Positions 24,003 to 35,205 of a DNA stretch of 64,000 bases are shown here, piece by piece. This stretch comes from Agrococcus sp. Marseille-P2731 (GTDB lineage Bacteria; Actinomycetota; Actinomycetes; Actinomycetales; Microbacteriaceae). Location: NCBI RefSeq assembly GCF_900117395.1, contig NZ_FPEG01000001.1, positions 62,001 through 126,000 on the forward strand. Reading direction: 5' to 3'. The translations under genes were made by a program, and so were the position numbers. The notes beneath the pieces are model-generated. The model saw only the letters and a list, made by a program, of their open reading frames with translations, was not told the origin of the DNA and made no database searches. Position 1 is the stretch's first letter. Every line of letters starts with the position of its first letter.

Positions 24003-25799
24003 TCAGTGCGCGAAGTGGCGCTCTCCGGTGAAGTACATCGTGACGCCCGCGGCGTTCGCGGCCGCGATGACCTCCTCGTCGCGCACCGACCCGCCCGGCT
24101 GCACGACCGCCTGCACACCCGCGTCGAGCAGCACCTGCAGGCCGTCGGCGAAGGGGAAGAACGCATCCGACGCCGCCACGGAGCCGGCCGCCCGGTCGCC
24201 TGCGCGCGCCACGGCGAGGCCGCACGAGTCGACGCGGTTGACCTGGCCCATGCCCACGCCGACCGATGCCCCGCCGGAGGCGAGCAGGATCGCGTTCGAC
24301 TTGACCGACCGCACCGCCCGCCACGCGAACTCGAGGTCGGTGAGCACCGCATCCGACACGTGCGAGCCCGAGACGCGGCGCCACGTGTGCGACGAGAAGC
24401 CGTCGAAGGTGTCGGGCTGCTGCACGAGCACGCCGCCGGAGACCTGGCGCAGCTCGCTGGCCTCGCGCGCGTAGCCCTCCGGCAGGCGCAGCAGGCGGAT
24501 GCTCTTCTTGGCCGTCAGCAGCTCGAGCGCCTCGGGCTCGAAGTCGGGCGCGACGACGACCTCGGTGAAGATCTCCTTCACCGACTCCGCCATGGCGCGA
24601 GTGACGACGCGGTTCGCGGCGATGACCCCGCCGAAGGCCGACACCGGGTCGCAGGCGTGCGCGCGCTGGTGCGCCGAGGCGATCGCATCGTCGGCACCCG
24701 GTGCCGCGATCGCGATGCCGCAGGGGTTCGCGTGCTTGATGATCGCGACCCCGGGCTCCGTGAAGTCGAAGGCGGCGCGCAGGGCCGCGTCGGCGTCGAC
24801 GTAGTTGTTGAACGACATGGGCTTGCCGTGCAGGAGCTCGGCCTGCGTGATCCCCCTGCCGCCCGGCAGACCGAAGATCCCCGCCTGCTGGTGGCTGTTC
24901 TCGCCGTAGCGCAGGCCCTGCACGAGGGTCGCGGCGCCGACGGCGCGCAGCAGGCCCGTGGCGCTCGAGGTGTCGGGCACGGCGGATGCGGCGGCGGGCT
25001 CGGGAGCGGCGGGTGCGGTGGTCTCGTGACGCGTGCCGCCTGCGGCGGCGCGCTCCTCGACCGTCGAGGCGGAGGCGGCGGCGCGCTCCTCGACCGGCGA
25101 GGCGGGGGCGGCGGCGCGCTCCTCGACCGGCGAGGTCGGCGTGGCGGCGGCGGCCGCAGCCGACACCTCGTCGACGGGCTCGCCCGCGAACCAGCGCGCG
25201 ACGGCGCGGTCGTAGCCGGCGGTGTGCGCGAAGGCGTCGCGCGCGAGCGCACGCCGCTGCATGAGCGAGAGTCCCGTCGCCGCAGCCCGCTCGATCAGGG
25301 GGTAGACGCGCGGATCGGTGACGATCGCCACGTTCGCGTGGTTCTTGGCCGCAGCGCGCACCATGGCCGGGCCGCCGATGTCGATCTGCTCGACCACGTC
25401 GGCATCGGCGGCGCCGGAGCGCACCGTCTCGACGAAGGGGTAGAGGTTGACGACGACGAGCTCGAACGGCGCGATGCCGAGGTCAGCGAGCTGCGCCTCG
25501 TGGTGCTCGAGCCGCAGGTCGGCAAGCAGGCCGGCGTGGATCGCCGGGTGCAGGGTCTTCACGCGGCCGTCCAGCGCCTCCTGGAACCCCGTCACCGAGG
25601 CGACCTCGGTGACCGCCAGCCCCGCATCTGCCAGCATCTTCGCCGTCGAACCGGTCGAGACCAGCTCGACGCCGGCCGCGGCGAGCGCCGTGCCGAGCTC
25701 GACGATGCCGGACTTGTCGCTCACCGACAGCAGCGCGCGCCGGAACGGCACCTGCTCGCGCTCGCGGTAGAGGCTCGGGTCGTGCTGGGGTCCGCTCAC
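24003..25799 (-). CDS. purH: Bifunctional AICAR transformylase / IMP cyclohydrolase PurH, with in-frame repeat insertion
   Basis: This 598-residue enzyme makes IMP by the last two steps of purine synthesis. The N-terminal cyclohydrolase domain ([19 protein letters not shown] at residues about 20-38, then [19 protein letters not shown]) and the C-terminal transformylase domain ([33 protein letters not shown]) are intact. Between them, at residues about 208-275, is an Ala/Pro/Glu-rich insert with three 11-residue units of the form SPVEERAAA. Typical PurH has about 530 residues. The GTG start overlaps the purN stop (GTGA). The insert is encoded by DNA resembling the palindromic repeats at 46.5-46.8 kb. 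Confidence 0.95.
   Translation of the reverse strand: MSGPQHDPSLYREREQVPFRRALLSVSDKSGIVELGTALAAAGVELVSTGSTAKMLADAGLAVTEVASVTGFQEALDGRVKTLHPAIHAGLLADLRLEHHEAQLADLGIAPFELVVVNLYPFVETVRSGAADADVVEQIDIGGPAMVRAAAKNHANVAIVTDPRVYPLIERAAATGLSLMQRRALARDAFAHTAGYDRAVARWFAGEPVDEVSAAAAAATPTSPVEERAAAPASPVEERAAASASTVEERAAAGGTRHETTAPAAPEPAAASAVPDTSSATGLLRAVGAATLVQGLRYGENSHQQAGIFGLPGGRGITQAELLHGKPMSFNNYVDADAALRAAFDFTEPGVAIIKHANPCGIAIAAPGADDAIASAHQRAHACDPVSAFGGVIAANRVVTRAMAESVKEIFTEVVVAPDFEPEALELLTAKKSIRLLRLPEGYAREASELRQVSGGVLVQQPDTFDGFSSHTWRRVSGSHVSDAVLTDLEFAWRAVRSVKSNAILLASGGASVGVGMGQVNRVDSCGLAVARAGDRAAGSVAASDAFFPFADGLQVLLDAGVQAVVQPGGSVRDEEVIAAANAAGVTMYFTGERHFAH
25020..25128 (-). repeat. Palindromic-type repeat absorbed into purH (33-base units)
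   Basis: Three units ending in CTCCTCGACC are spaced exactly 33 bases apart (ends at 25062, 25095, 25128). The first extends to a 43-base copy at 25020-25062 of the form GGTCTCGTGACGCG...CGCGCTCCTCGACC, which matches the intergenic element at 46609-46651 apart from a few bases. In purH the units are read in frame and keep the enzyme open. Confidence 0.6.
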
Positions 25800-26422
25800 T
25801 GTGCTGTCCTTGGGGTGTCGGGGCGGTCGAGGCGGTGCTCGAGGCCGTGGTCGGCGAGGTCGATGGTGCCGTCGGCGATGTCGGTGATGACGCTCGCGAG
25901 CAGCTCGCGCTCGACCAGCTTGATGCGGTCGTGCAACGCGTCCGGGCTGTCGTCGGGCTCGATCGGCACGCGCTGCTGCGCGAGGATCGGCCCGGTGTCG
26001 ACGCCGCTGTCGACGATGATGACGGATGCGCCCGTCTCGGTCACGCCCGCGGCGAGCGCGTCGCGCACGCCGTGGGCGCCGGGGAACTCCGGCAGGAAGG
26101 CGGGGTGGGTGTTGAGCAGCGCCGGCTCGAAGCGGGCGACGGCCTCGGGCGACAGCAGGCGCATGAAGCCCGACAGCACGACGAGGTCGGGCTCGAAGGC
26201 CGCGACGCGGTCGGCGACGCGGCGCGACCACGCCTCACGGGGCGCCGAGAAGGGCTCGACGAAGGTGGGGATGCCGGCTGCCGCAGCCGTCTCGATGCCG
26301 CCGCACGCGCGGTCGGCGCCGACGGCGATGATCTCGGCGGGCACGCGCCCGGCCTTCGTGCGCTGCAGCAGATCGGCGAAGTTGGTGCCGCTGCCGGAGA
26401 CGAGGACGACGAGACGCAGCAC
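25796..26422 (-). CDS. purN: Phosphoribosylglycinamide formyltransferase PurN
   Basis: This 208-residue enzyme transfers a formyl group from 10-formyl-tetrahydrofolate to [16 protein letters not shown] at residues 7-19 is the phosphate loop, and [22 protein letters not shown] contains the HPA catalytic motif, followed by [11 protein letters not shown]. The GTG at 26422 is the start: TAGGCT ends seven bases upstream, so the message is leaderless, and that -10 box overlaps the stop codon of the DUF6350 gene. It overlaps purH by GTGA. Confidence 0.94.
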   Translation of the reverse strand: MLRLVVLVSGSGTNFADLLQRTKAGRVPAEIIAVGADRACGGIETAAAAGIPTFVEPFSAPREAWSRRVADRVAAFEPDLVVLSGFMRLLSPEAVARFEPALLNTHPAFLPEFPGAHGVRDALAAGVTETGASVIIVDSGVDTGPILAQQRVPIEPDDSPDALHDRIKLVERELLASVITDIADGTIDLADHGLEHRLDRPDTPRTAQ

Positions 26423-26435
26423 GCCGTCCAGCCTA
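26423..26435 (-). promoter_or_regulatory. Leaderless purN promoter
   Basis: TAGGCT (26435-26430) lies seven bases before the GTG start. Its first three bases are also the TAG stop of the upstream membrane-protein gene, so the purine genes can be expressed apart from that gene although the two adjoin. Confidence 0.5.
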
Positions 26436-28022
26436 CCGAGGGTCGCGGGGCGAGTCGGTGCCGGATGCCTCGGGCGACGCCGCGCCGACCGCGGTCGGCC
26501 CGCCGTGGTCGCCCGTCGCGCCGCCCGGCGCAGCGGCGCCGTCGGGTGCAGCGGCCTCGCCGGGTGCAGCGGCTTCGTCGGAGCCAGCGGCAGCGGTTGG
26601 TGCAGCGGACTCGGCGGGCGGGCTCGCATCGTCGCGGTCGTCGCCGTCGTCGTCGCCCACGACCTCGCCGACCGCCCCGGCCTCGGCGTCGTCCTCGTCC
26701 GACTCGTCGGGCTCGCGATCCGCCGCCGCTCCCCCTCCGCCGCCGAAGCCGAAGAAGTCGCGGATCCTCGACCCCTCGCCCTCCGCCGCGAGCGGCAGCG
26801 CGAAGCCGCCCGCGAGCGCGCCGACCCCCTTGCCGCCGGCCAGCATGCCGATGAGCAGGCCGACCCCGACCTCGAGCGCGCCCCACGCCGCGACGAGCAC
26901 CGCATCCGGCCCCGTCACCGCCAGGCGTCCGGGTCCGATCGCGCCGGCCGAGAGCATGGCGGCGATGCCCAGCAGCGCGCCGGCGAGCACGCCACCGCCG
27001 ACCGCGGTGATCGCGAGCTCCCACCAGTGCACCGGCCGGGCAGCGCTGCCCGCGAGCAGGCTCTGGCGCACGAAGACGCCGACGAGCACGGCGGCCAGCA
27101 CCGGCAGCACGACGACGGCGGCCATCCAGGGCTGCGCCTCCGGGTCGATCGCGGCCAGCAGCGGCAGCGCGGGCACCGGGCCGAGGTCCGTGCCGAGCGG
27201 CGAGACGCTCGAGCCCTGGCCGATCATGAAGCCGGGCCCGACGGCCCAGGACGCGCCCCAGACGATCGCGGTCGGCGCGAGGGCGAGCTGCACCAGGAAG
27301 ATCGCGATGACGCCGACGGCGGTGACCCCGAGCGACTCCAGCAGCAGCAGGCCGTCCGTGAACCGCAGGAGCAGGCCGAGGCCGACGAGCCCCGCGCCGA
27401 CGCCCAGCACGCCGACGAGCCCCGCGAACCCGGCGCGGAACGCCGCGCGGATCGAGCGCAGCCACCGCTCCTCGACCGTGAGCGCGGCGGCGATTGCGAG
27501 CAGCCAGCGGTGCTTGTGGGCGGCGAGCACCGCGGCGCCCATGCCGAGCAGCGCGACGAGCGCTGGCAGCACGGCCGCCTGCGCGAGGTCGGGGCTCGCG
27601 ACCCCGTGCTGCGCGCTCGAGCCGACCAGCAGGCCGATGGTGCCGGTCGCGACCGCGCCGAGCAGGATCGCGATGGACGTGTCGAGCAAGGGCAGCGTGG
27701 CGAGCCTCCCGCCGCTGCGCCAGTGCAGCCAGAAGGTGATGAGGCCGATGCCCCACGCGCCTGCCGAGAGCACCCACGAGCGCCCGGCCTCCTCGAGGCC
27801 CACGGCGAGCACGGTCTCGCGGCCGGGCGTGATGCCGATGTCGACGCCGTGCCCGAGCAGCCAGGCGTCCGCCGCGATGCGCCACTGCACCAGGGGGTCG
27901 CCGCCGAAGCCCTGATCGATGCCCCAGACGGCGACGCAGACGAGCGCGCACAGCACGATGCCCGCCGCCGCGATGGCTGCGGACTCGACTGCCTGGCCGA
28001 TGCCGGCCCATACGCGACGCAC
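26433..28022 (-). CDS. DUF6350 family polytopic membrane protein
   Basis: This 529-residue membrane protein has about ten or eleven predicted helices followed by a C-terminal tail of about 110 residues that is acidic and then Ala/Pro/Gly-rich with repeated AAPG units. It matches the DUF6350 (PerM-like) protein found beside purN and purH in Microbacteriaceae and related actinobacteria; its mycobacterial relative PerM has been linked to cell division and chronic infection. The GTG at 28022 is preferred because TACAGT ends seven bases upstream (leaderless). It is divergent from icd and stands head of the DUF6350-purN-purH set. Molecular function is unknown. Confidence 0.82.
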   Translation of the reverse strand: MRRVWAGIGQAVESAAIAAAGIVLCALVCVAVWGIDQGFGGDPLVQWRIAADAWLLGHGVDIGITPGRETVLAVGLEEAGRSWVLSAGAWGIGLITFWLHWRSGGRLATLPLLDTSIAILLGAVATGTIGLLVGSSAQHGVASPDLAQAAVLPALVALLGMGAAVLAAHKHRWLLAIAAALTVEERWLRSIRAAFRAGFAGLVGVLGVGAGLVGLGLLLRFTDGLLLLESLGVTAVGVIAIFLVQLALAPTAIVWGASWAVGPGFMIGQGSSVSPLGTDLGPVPALPLLAAIDPEAQPWMAAVVVLPVLAAVLVGVFVRQSLLAGSAARPVHWWELAITAVGGGVLAGALLGIAAMLSAGAIGPGRLAVTGPDAVLVAAWGALEVGVGLLIGMLAGGKGVGALAGGFALPLAAEGEGSRIRDFFGFGGGGGAAADREPDESDEDDAEAGAVGEVVGDDDGDDRDDASPPAESAAPTAAAGSDEAAAPGEAAAPDGAAAPGGATGDHGGPTAVGAASPEASGTDSPRDPR

Positions 28023-28035
28023 GGCAGGCACTGTA
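28023..28035 (-). promoter_or_regulatory. Leaderless promoter of the DUF6350 gene
   Basis: TACAGT (28035-28030) ends seven bases before the GTG start at 28022. The divergent icd promoter lies about 100 bases away. Confidence 0.45.
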
Positions 28036-28137
28036 TCGACGCATCCGCCCCCGAGGCCGTCGCCTCGCCGGGCAGCACGAGGTGCCCGGCGCCGCTCGAG
28101 CGGCGCTGGGATCGCGCACCGCCGACGGGCGAGACGG

Positions 28138-28143
28138 TAGGTT
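28138..28143 (+). promoter_or_regulatory. -10 box of icd
   Basis: TAGGTT at 28138-28143 is a fair -10 box, predicting a leader of about 67 bases before the icd ATG. No convincing -35 box is seen. Confidence 0.4.
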
Positions 28144-28216
28144 GGACGGGCACGGCGCGGCCCGCGCACCGATCGTGGCCGCCCTCCATCACTTCACTGC
28201 GAGAGGTTCGAGCCGC

Positions 28217-30436
<2,220 letters not shown>

Positions 30437-30473
30437 CCCTTCGCCGCCGCTGGGTTGACCCCCAGAGGCGGGC

Positions 30474-30515
30474 GCAGCACGAAGGGCCCGGCTCCGGCCG
30501 GGCCCTTCGTGCTGC
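30474..30515 (+). terminator. Rho-independent-like terminator of icd
   Basis: A perfect 19-base stem (30474-30492 with 30497-30515) and a TCCG tetraloop stand 37 bases after the icd stop. No T run follows, as is common in high-GC actinobacteria. It can also stop leftward transcription from the DUF559 gene. Confidence 0.75.
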
Positions 30516-30600
30516 CGGAAGATCTCCGGACCTCAGCGCATCCGCTGGGACTATCCCGCTGGCACACGGCTCAGGCAGAGATCTTCCGGCGCCGCGGCAC
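30515..30600. repeat. Flanking repeat, copy 1 (right end of DUF559 cassette)
   Basis: This stretch contains CTCAGCGCATCCG, GGGACTATCC and GAGATCTTCCGGCGCC in the same order and spacing as the copy at 31548-31633. It also has a 12-base inverted repeat, CCGGAAGATCTC (30515-30526) with GAGATCTTCCGG (30578-30589). The last ten codons of the DUF559 gene lie inside it. Confidence 0.5.
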
Positions 30601-31440
30601 TCGGTGCCCGCCGCGACGCACGATCGCGAGGATGTCCTGCTCGATCTCTGCCCACTCGTCGTGGATCTGGCGGTAGCTCAGCCGCAGCACGACGAAGCCG
30701 CGGGCGGTGAGCCGGCGGTCGCGGCGCCTGTCGCTCTCGTAGGCCTCCGCGGCCGTGTGGTGCTCCTTGCTGTCGCACTCGATGATCAGGCGCTCGCCGA
30801 CGAGCAGGTCGACGCGCACTCCCTCCGTGACCCGCACCTGGATGCGCGTGGCGACCTGCAGCGAGCGCAGCCGCAAGCGCACCATCGACTCGCTGCCGGA
30901 TTCCGAGCGGCCGTCGGCGAGGTCGAGCAGCGTTCGCACCGCGAGCGGCGCATCTCGCGCCCACCGCTCGAGCGCGGCCCGGCTGGCGAGGCGCCGCTGC
31001 AAGATCGAGTCGATGATCACGACGATCTCCTCACGACTACCGCATCGCAGCGCGCAGCGGAAGGCGACCTCGAGGTCGTCGGCCGCCGCGGTGATCGGCG
31101 CCTCGAGCCCGAAGGAGCGACAGCTGGGCAGCCGAGCGCCGCGCGTGCCATCGGGCCGAACCTTGCGTCGCCGCCGGTGCTCGGGCAGGCGCACGTGCGC
31201 GCCCTTGCCCTCCGGCACCCAGACGCCATGCAGGCGAAGCGCGCTGAAGCAGGAGAGGCAGCCGCCGGCCGCGACAGCCGCGCGCGCCGATGCGTCCGAT
31301 GCAGAGGTCGCGAACCAGCCTGGTCGCACGCGAATGAGCTCACCGAGCTTCAGCGACACCTCGATCTGCCACCTGGTCGCACCTGCGGCCATGAGCTGTG
31401 CGGCAGACACGATCCCCAGCTGCTGCGTCAACGTCTCCAT
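30571..31440 (-). CDS. DUF559 nuclease-like protein with N-terminal AbiEi-type helix-turn-helix
   Basis: This 289-residue protein has an N-terminal winged-helix region (LGIVSAAQLMAAGATRWQIEVSLKLGELIRVRPGWFA) like the AbiEi_4 antitoxin domain, and a C-terminal DUF559 domain. The core GVRVDLLVGERLIIECDSKEHH carries the D...E-x-D-x-K pattern of the PD-(D/E)xK (Vsr-like) nuclease fold, followed by RRRDRRLTARGFVVLRLSYRQIHDEW. Such proteins are numerous in Microbacteriaceae and their role is unknown; no toxin or modification enzyme adjoins. It is bounded by imperfect direct repeats of about 85 bases, suggesting arrival as a single-gene cassette. A GATAAT box inside the upstream repeat could be its promoter. 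Confidence 0.8.
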   Translation of the reverse strand: METLTQQLGIVSAAQLMAAGATRWQIEVSLKLGELIRVRPGWFATSASDASARAAVAAGGCLSCFSALRLHGVWVPEGKGAHVRLPEHRRRRKVRPDGTRGARLPSCRSFGLEAPITAAADDLEVAFRCALRCGSREEIVVIIDSILQRRLASRAALERWARDAPLAVRTLLDLADGRSESGSESMVRLRLRSLQVATRIQVRVTEGVRVDLLVGERLIIECDSKEHHTAAEAYESDRRRDRRLTARGFVVLRLSYRQIHDEWAEIEQDILAIVRRGGHRVPRRRKISA

Positions 31441-31547
31441 CGGCGCACCGTGCCACGTGCCAGGGCGGCCTGGCGCCGCAGCTCGAGCGGCTGTGGAGAG
31501 CCGTCCATCCTCACGCGGCGGAGGCCCGCGCACTGCCTATCCGGGAG

Positions 31548-31633
31548 TTCCCAGAAATTCCCCGACCCTGAGCGCATCCGCCCGGATTATCCAACCCGAG
31601 CCGCCCACAACCGGAGATCCTCCGGCGCCACAC
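31548..31633. repeat. Flanking repeat, copy 2 (left end of DUF559 cassette)
   Basis: This imperfect direct copy of 30515-30600 shares GAGCGCATCCG, GGATTATCC and GGAGATCCTCCGGCGCC. On the minus strand it carries GATAAT (31591-31586), a near-consensus -10 box reading toward the DUF559 gene about 145 bases away. It occupies most of the 241-base gap to the MBL-fold gene. Confidence 0.5.
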
Positions 31634-31681
31634 CGCTGATCAGCCGCCCCACCGCCGATCAGGCCCGGCCTGTGCCAACGC

Positions 31682-32494
31682 TCAGGTCAGGTCGTCGTGC
31701 TCGCCGGTCACCCAGGCGATGTGCCGGTCGGCCGAGCGAGCGACGGCGCCCGGGCCGTCCTCGACGAGCTGCCCAGGGATGTTGCCGTAGAGGCGGCGGA
31801 ACCTGAGCGTCGCGGCATGATCGGCGAGCCGACGCACGACGCCGGCGGAGAGCGGGATGTTGTTCGGGTACGAGCGCATGAAGGCGACGCTCGCGCGGTC
31901 GGGCTTCGGCTGGATCGTGTCGCCCGCGAGCAGCGAGCCCGCGCCGCCGCTCCCCTGCTCCCAGAGCACCACCGCCGCACCCGGGAAGTGACCGCCGAAG
32001 CGGATGAGCCGCACGCCCGGCAGCAGGTCGACCTCGTCGTCCCACAGCTCGATCCGCGCGTGCTCGCGCTGGATCCAGGATGCGTCGCGCGCGTTGACGA
32101 GCACGCGCGCGTCCAGCGCATCCGCCCACGCGCACTGCACGCCGAACATGTGCGGATGCGAGGCGACGACCGCGCTCAGCCCACCGAGCTCGCGCACCTG
32201 CTCGACCGCGGCATCCGTGATCGTGCCCAGGGGGTCCCAGAGCAGGTTGCCCTCGGCGGTCTGCACCAGCAGCGCTCGCTGCCCGATGCCGACCGCCGGC
32301 TCAGAGGTGAGCGCCCAGAGCCGCGGCTCGAGCTCGACGACGTCGATGCGCATGCCCTCGCGCTGCTGCACGTCGACCGAGGTCCAGCGCTGGCCGTGCA
32401 GGGGTACCCACTGCCGCTCGTCGGCGCAGATCGGGCAGGTCTCCGGGAGCGGCTCTTGGCTCTCGACACCGCAGGTCGCGCACAGCACGGTCAT
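31682..32494 (-). CDS. MBL-fold metallo-hydrolase-like protein with N-terminal zinc-finger-like CxxC pairs
   Basis: This 270-residue protein opens with CATCG and CPIC, a rubredoxin-like four-cysteine knuckle, followed by a metallo-beta-lactamase-like domain: VVASHPHMFGV, GGHFPGAAVVLWEQ and LLAGDTIQ stand at the usual metal-ligand positions. The canonical HxHxDH is degraded to HPHMFG, so metal binding may be partial. The ATG at 32494 is taken; in-frame GTG codons up to 32554 are possible. The substrate is unknown. It is preceded by a small acidic protein gene, but they are separated by about 80 bases. Confidence 0.72.
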   Translation of the reverse strand: MTVLCATCGVESQEPLPETCPICADERQWVPLHGQRWTSVDVQQREGMRIDVVELEPRLWALTSEPAVGIGQRALLVQTAEGNLLWDPLGTITDAAVEQVRELGGLSAVVASHPHMFGVQCAWADALDARVLVNARDASWIQREHARIELWDDEVDLLPGVRLIRFGGHFPGAAVVLWEQGSGGAGSLLAGDTIQPKPDRASVAFMRSYPNNIPLSAGVVRRLADHAATLRFRRLYGNIPGQLVEDGPGAVARSADRHIAWVTGEHDDLT

Positions 32495-32575
32495 GCCAGG
32501 ACCCGGCGCACCCGCATCCGGCATGCCCGCCACCACCGCGCCCGCATCCACCACGATCAGCTCGACGTCGCGACC

Positions 32576-32746
32576 CTACTGGCCGTCCTCGTCGCTCGCC
32601 TCGTCCTCCTCGGGCTCGAAGGTCGAGGCCTCGTCCGTGGTCGTCGCGCCCAGGCCATCGGGGTCGGCGGGGATCGTGCCGTCCTCGCCCAGGCCGCCGG
32701 GCTTCTGCGTGCCCTCGGAATCGTGCTGCTGCTCGTGCTCGCTCAT
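32576..32746 (-). CDS. Small acidic hypothetical protein
   Basis: This 56-residue protein is rich in Glu, Asp, Gln and Gly with no hydrophobic core (starts MSEHEQQHDSEG, ends EDEASDEDGQ), so it is probably disordered. The start is well supported by AGGAGG seven bases before the ATG, and TATCGT at 32803-32798 may be its -10 box. I do not recognise the family. Similar small acidic proteins occur in Microbacteriaceae next to unrelated genes. Confidence 0.6.
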   Translation of the reverse strand: MSEHEQQHDSEGTQKPGGLGEDGTIPADPDGLGATTTDEASTFEPEEDEASDEDGQ

Positions 32747-32876
32747 CGCGTCCTCCTGATCAGCGTCCGGCCTCGCGGAGGGCCGGAGCGTGCCGCCACG
32801 ATAGCCCCGCCAGCCCTGAGCGAGCCGAGTGCGACGAGCGGATGGGACGGGCACGATCGCGGTGCCCGCGCGACGA

Positions 32877-32912
32877 CGAGACGGGCCCCGGCCGAAGCCG
32901 GGACCCGTCTCG
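32877..32912 (-). terminator. Terminator of the sucCD operon
   Basis: A 16-base stem with one mismatch (32877-32892 with 32897-32912) and a CGAA loop begins 17 bases after the sucD stop. Confidence 0.7.
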
Positions 32913-32928
32913 AGGCGATGCGCTCCGA

Positions 32929-33828
32929 TCAGAGCGACTCGATGATCTCCCGCATGAGGCGAGCGGCCTCGGTCGGCGTCTTGCCGACCTTGACGCCGGC
33001 GGCCTCGAGGGCCTCCTGCTTGGCCTCGGCCGTGCCCGACGAGCCCGAGACGATGGCGCCTGCGTGGCCCATCGTCTTGCCCTCGGGCGCCGTGAAGCCG
33101 GCGACGTAGCCGACGACCGGCTTCGTCACGTTGGCCTTGATGAAGTCGGCCGCGCGCTCCTCGGCGTCGCCACCGATCTCGCCGATCATGACGATGGCCT
33201 TGGTCTCGGGGTCGGCCTCGAAGGCCTCGAGCGCGTCGATGTGCGTCGTGCCGATGACCGGGTCGCCGCCGATGCCGATGGCGGTCGAGAAGCCGATGTC
33301 GCGCAGCTCGAACATCATCTGGTACGTCAGCGTGCCCGACTTCGACACGAGGCCGATCGGGCCCTTGCCCGTGATGTTCGCCGGAGTGATGCCGACGAGC
33401 GACTCCTCGGGCGTGATGATGCCGGGGCAGTTCGGGCCGATGATGCGGGTCGTGCCCGCAGCCTTGGCGTGCGCCCAGAACTCGGCGGAGTCCTGGACGG
33501 GGATGCCCTCGGTGATGACCACGAGCAGGCCGATGCCTGCGTCGACGGCCTCGATGACGGCGTCCTTAGCGAAGGCCGGCGGCACGAACACGATCGAGGT
33601 GTCGGCGCCGGTGGCCTCCATGGCCTCGGCGACCGAGCCGAAGACCGGCAGCTCGACCTGCGAGCCGTCCTTCGCGACGTGCGAGACGGTCGTGCCGGCC
33701 TTGCGGGCGTTCACGCCGCCGACGACCTGGGTGCCGGCCGCGAGCATGCGGGCGGTGTGCTTCGAGCCCTCACCGCCGGTGATGCCCTGGACGATGACCT
33801 TGCTGTCCTTGTTGAGGTAGATCGACAT
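32929..33828 (-). CDS. sucD: Succinyl-CoA synthetase alpha subunit SucD
   Basis: This 299-residue subunit binds CoA and carries the phosphohistidine in substrate-level phosphorylation of the citric acid cycle. [20 protein letters not shown] near residues 14-33 is the CoA-binding loop, and [17 protein letters not shown] near residue 252 holds the active-site histidine. Length matches the family. It follows sucC by 11 bases and ends in a hairpin, forming a two-gene operon. Confidence 0.96.
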   Translation of the reverse strand: MSIYLNKDSKVIVQGITGGEGSKHTARMLAAGTQVVGGVNARKAGTTVSHVAKDGSQVELPVFGSVAEAMEATGADTSIVFVPPAFAKDAVIEAVDAGIGLLVVITEGIPVQDSAEFWAHAKAAGTTRIIGPNCPGIITPEESLVGITPANITGKGPIGLVSKSGTLTYQMMFELRDIGFSTAIGIGGDPVIGTTHIDALEAFEADPETKAIVMIGEIGGDAEERAADFIKANVTKPVVGYVAGFTAPEGKTMGHAGAIVSGSSGTAEAKQEALEAAGVKVGKTPTEAARLMREIIESL

Positions 33829-33839
33829 CTCTTGCTCCC

Positions 33840-35006
33840 TTACGCCGCAGCCAGCTCGGCGGCCTTGTCGGCGGCCTCGTCCATCGTGTCGACGACCGTC
33901 ACCAGCGGGTGCGCGGCGTCAGCGAGGATCTTGCGACCCTCCTCGACGTTGTTGCCGTCGAGCCGCACGACCAGCGGCTTCGTGGCGGTGTCGCCGAGGA
34001 TCTCGAGCGCCTGCACGATGCCGTTCGCGACGGCGTCGCACGCGGTGATGCCGCCGAACACGTTCACGAACACGCTCTTGACGTCCTCGTCGTTCAGGAT
34101 GACGTCGAGACCGGCAGCCATGACCTGGGCGGATGCGCCGCCACCGATGTCGAGGAAGTTGGCCGGCTTCACGCCGCCGTGGCGCTCGCCCGCGTAGGCG
34201 ACGACGTCGAGCGTCGACATGACGAGGCCCGCGCCGTTGCCGATGATGCCGACCTGGCCGTCGAGCTTCACGTAGTTGAGGTCCGACTCCTTGGCCTTCG
34301 CCTCGAGCGGGTCTGCGGCAGCCTTGTCCTCGAGCTCGGCGTGGCCGGGCTGGCGGAACTCGGCGTTCTCGTCGAGCGAGATCTTGCCGTCGAGCGCGAC
34401 GATGTCGCCGCCCTCGGTGAGCACGAGCGGGTTCACCTCGACGAGCGTGGCGTCCTCCTTGACGAAGACGTCGTACAGCTTCACGAGCACGGGAGCGATC
34501 TTTGCGACCAGCTCCTCGGGGAAGCTCGCGGCGCGAACGATCTCGTCAGCCTTCTCGGCGGTGATGCCGACGGCGGGGTCGACCTCGACCTTCGCGAGCG
34601 CCTCGGGGCGCTCCTCTGCCAGCTGCTCGATCTCCATGCCGCCCTCGTACGAGCACATGGCGAGGTAGGAGCGGTTCGCGCGGTCGAGCAGCACGGAGAA
34701 GTAGTACTCCTCCTTGATGGCGGCGCCTTCAGCCACCATCACGCGCTGCACCGTGTGGCCCTTGATGTCGAGCCCGAGGATCGCGGAGGCCGCGTCCTTC
34801 GCCTCTGCAGGGCTCTTCGCGACCTTCACGCCGCCCGCCTTGCCTCGTCCGCCGGTCTTGACCTGTGCCTTCACGACGACGACAGCGCCACCGAGCTCCG
34901 CGGCTGCTGCCTCGGCCTGCTCGGGGGTGTCGGCGGTGATGCCTCGCAGCACGGGGACGCCGTGCTGCTCGAAGAGGTCTCTTGCCTGGTACTCGTAGAG
35001 ATCCAC
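33840..35006 (-). CDS. sucC: Succinyl-CoA synthetase beta subunit SucC
   Basis: This 388-residue ATP-grasp subunit provides nucleotide specificity and succinate binding. [19 protein letters not shown] at the N-terminus and [19 protein letters not shown] (residues about 43-61) are diagnostic; [14 protein letters not shown] near residue 257 and [11 protein letters not shown] near 311 complete the active site. Transcription probably starts near 35055 from the TAGGCT box at 35067-35062. Confidence 0.96.
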   Translation of the reverse strand: MDLYEYQARDLFEQHGVPVLRGITADTPEQAEAAAAELGGAVVVVKAQVKTGGRGKAGGVKVAKSPAEAKDAASAILGLDIKGHTVQRVMVAEGAAIKEEYYFSVLLDRANRSYLAMCSYEGGMEIEQLAEERPEALAKVEVDPAVGITAEKADEIVRAASFPEELVAKIAPVLVKLYDVFVKEDATLVEVNPLVLTEGGDIVALDGKISLDENAEFRQPGHAELEDKAAADPLEAKAKESDLNYVKLDGQVGIIGNGAGLVMSTLDVVAYAGERHGGVKPANFLDIGGGASAQVMAAGLDVILNDEDVKSVFVNVFGGITACDAVANGIVQALEILGDTATKPLVVRLDGNNVEEGRKILADAAHPLVTVVDTMDEAADKAAELAAA

Positions 35007-35061
35007 GCGTCATCCAATCGATGTCTGGTGAGCCATGTGTGGTGTGGGATTCGCCGCGTCA

Positions 35062-35067
35062 AGCCTA
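35062..35067 (-). promoter_or_regulatory. -10 box of sucCD
   Basis: TAGGCT at 35067-35062 on the minus strand predicts a leader of about 47 bases before sucC. The -35 region is GC-rich and weak. The remaining 140 bases up to the divergent VIT gene include short repeats of TTGCGGC but no gene. Confidence 0.4.
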
Positions 35068-35205
35068 GCCCTGCCACCGATGCACCCCCGTGCGCTTTCG
35101 GCCCGCCGAACCGCCAAGATTCGGCTTTCTTGCGGCTTTCGCACGAGCCTCGCCTTGCTTGCGGCGGCCCCTGCGAGCACCGACCATGGTGGCAGGAGGA
35201 ACTCC

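Noticed and set aside
30571-31440. Toxin-antitoxin system
   Set aside because: The N-terminal domain resembles AbiEi antitoxins, but no toxin gene is adjacent, and the C-terminal DUF559 domain makes it a stand-alone gene.
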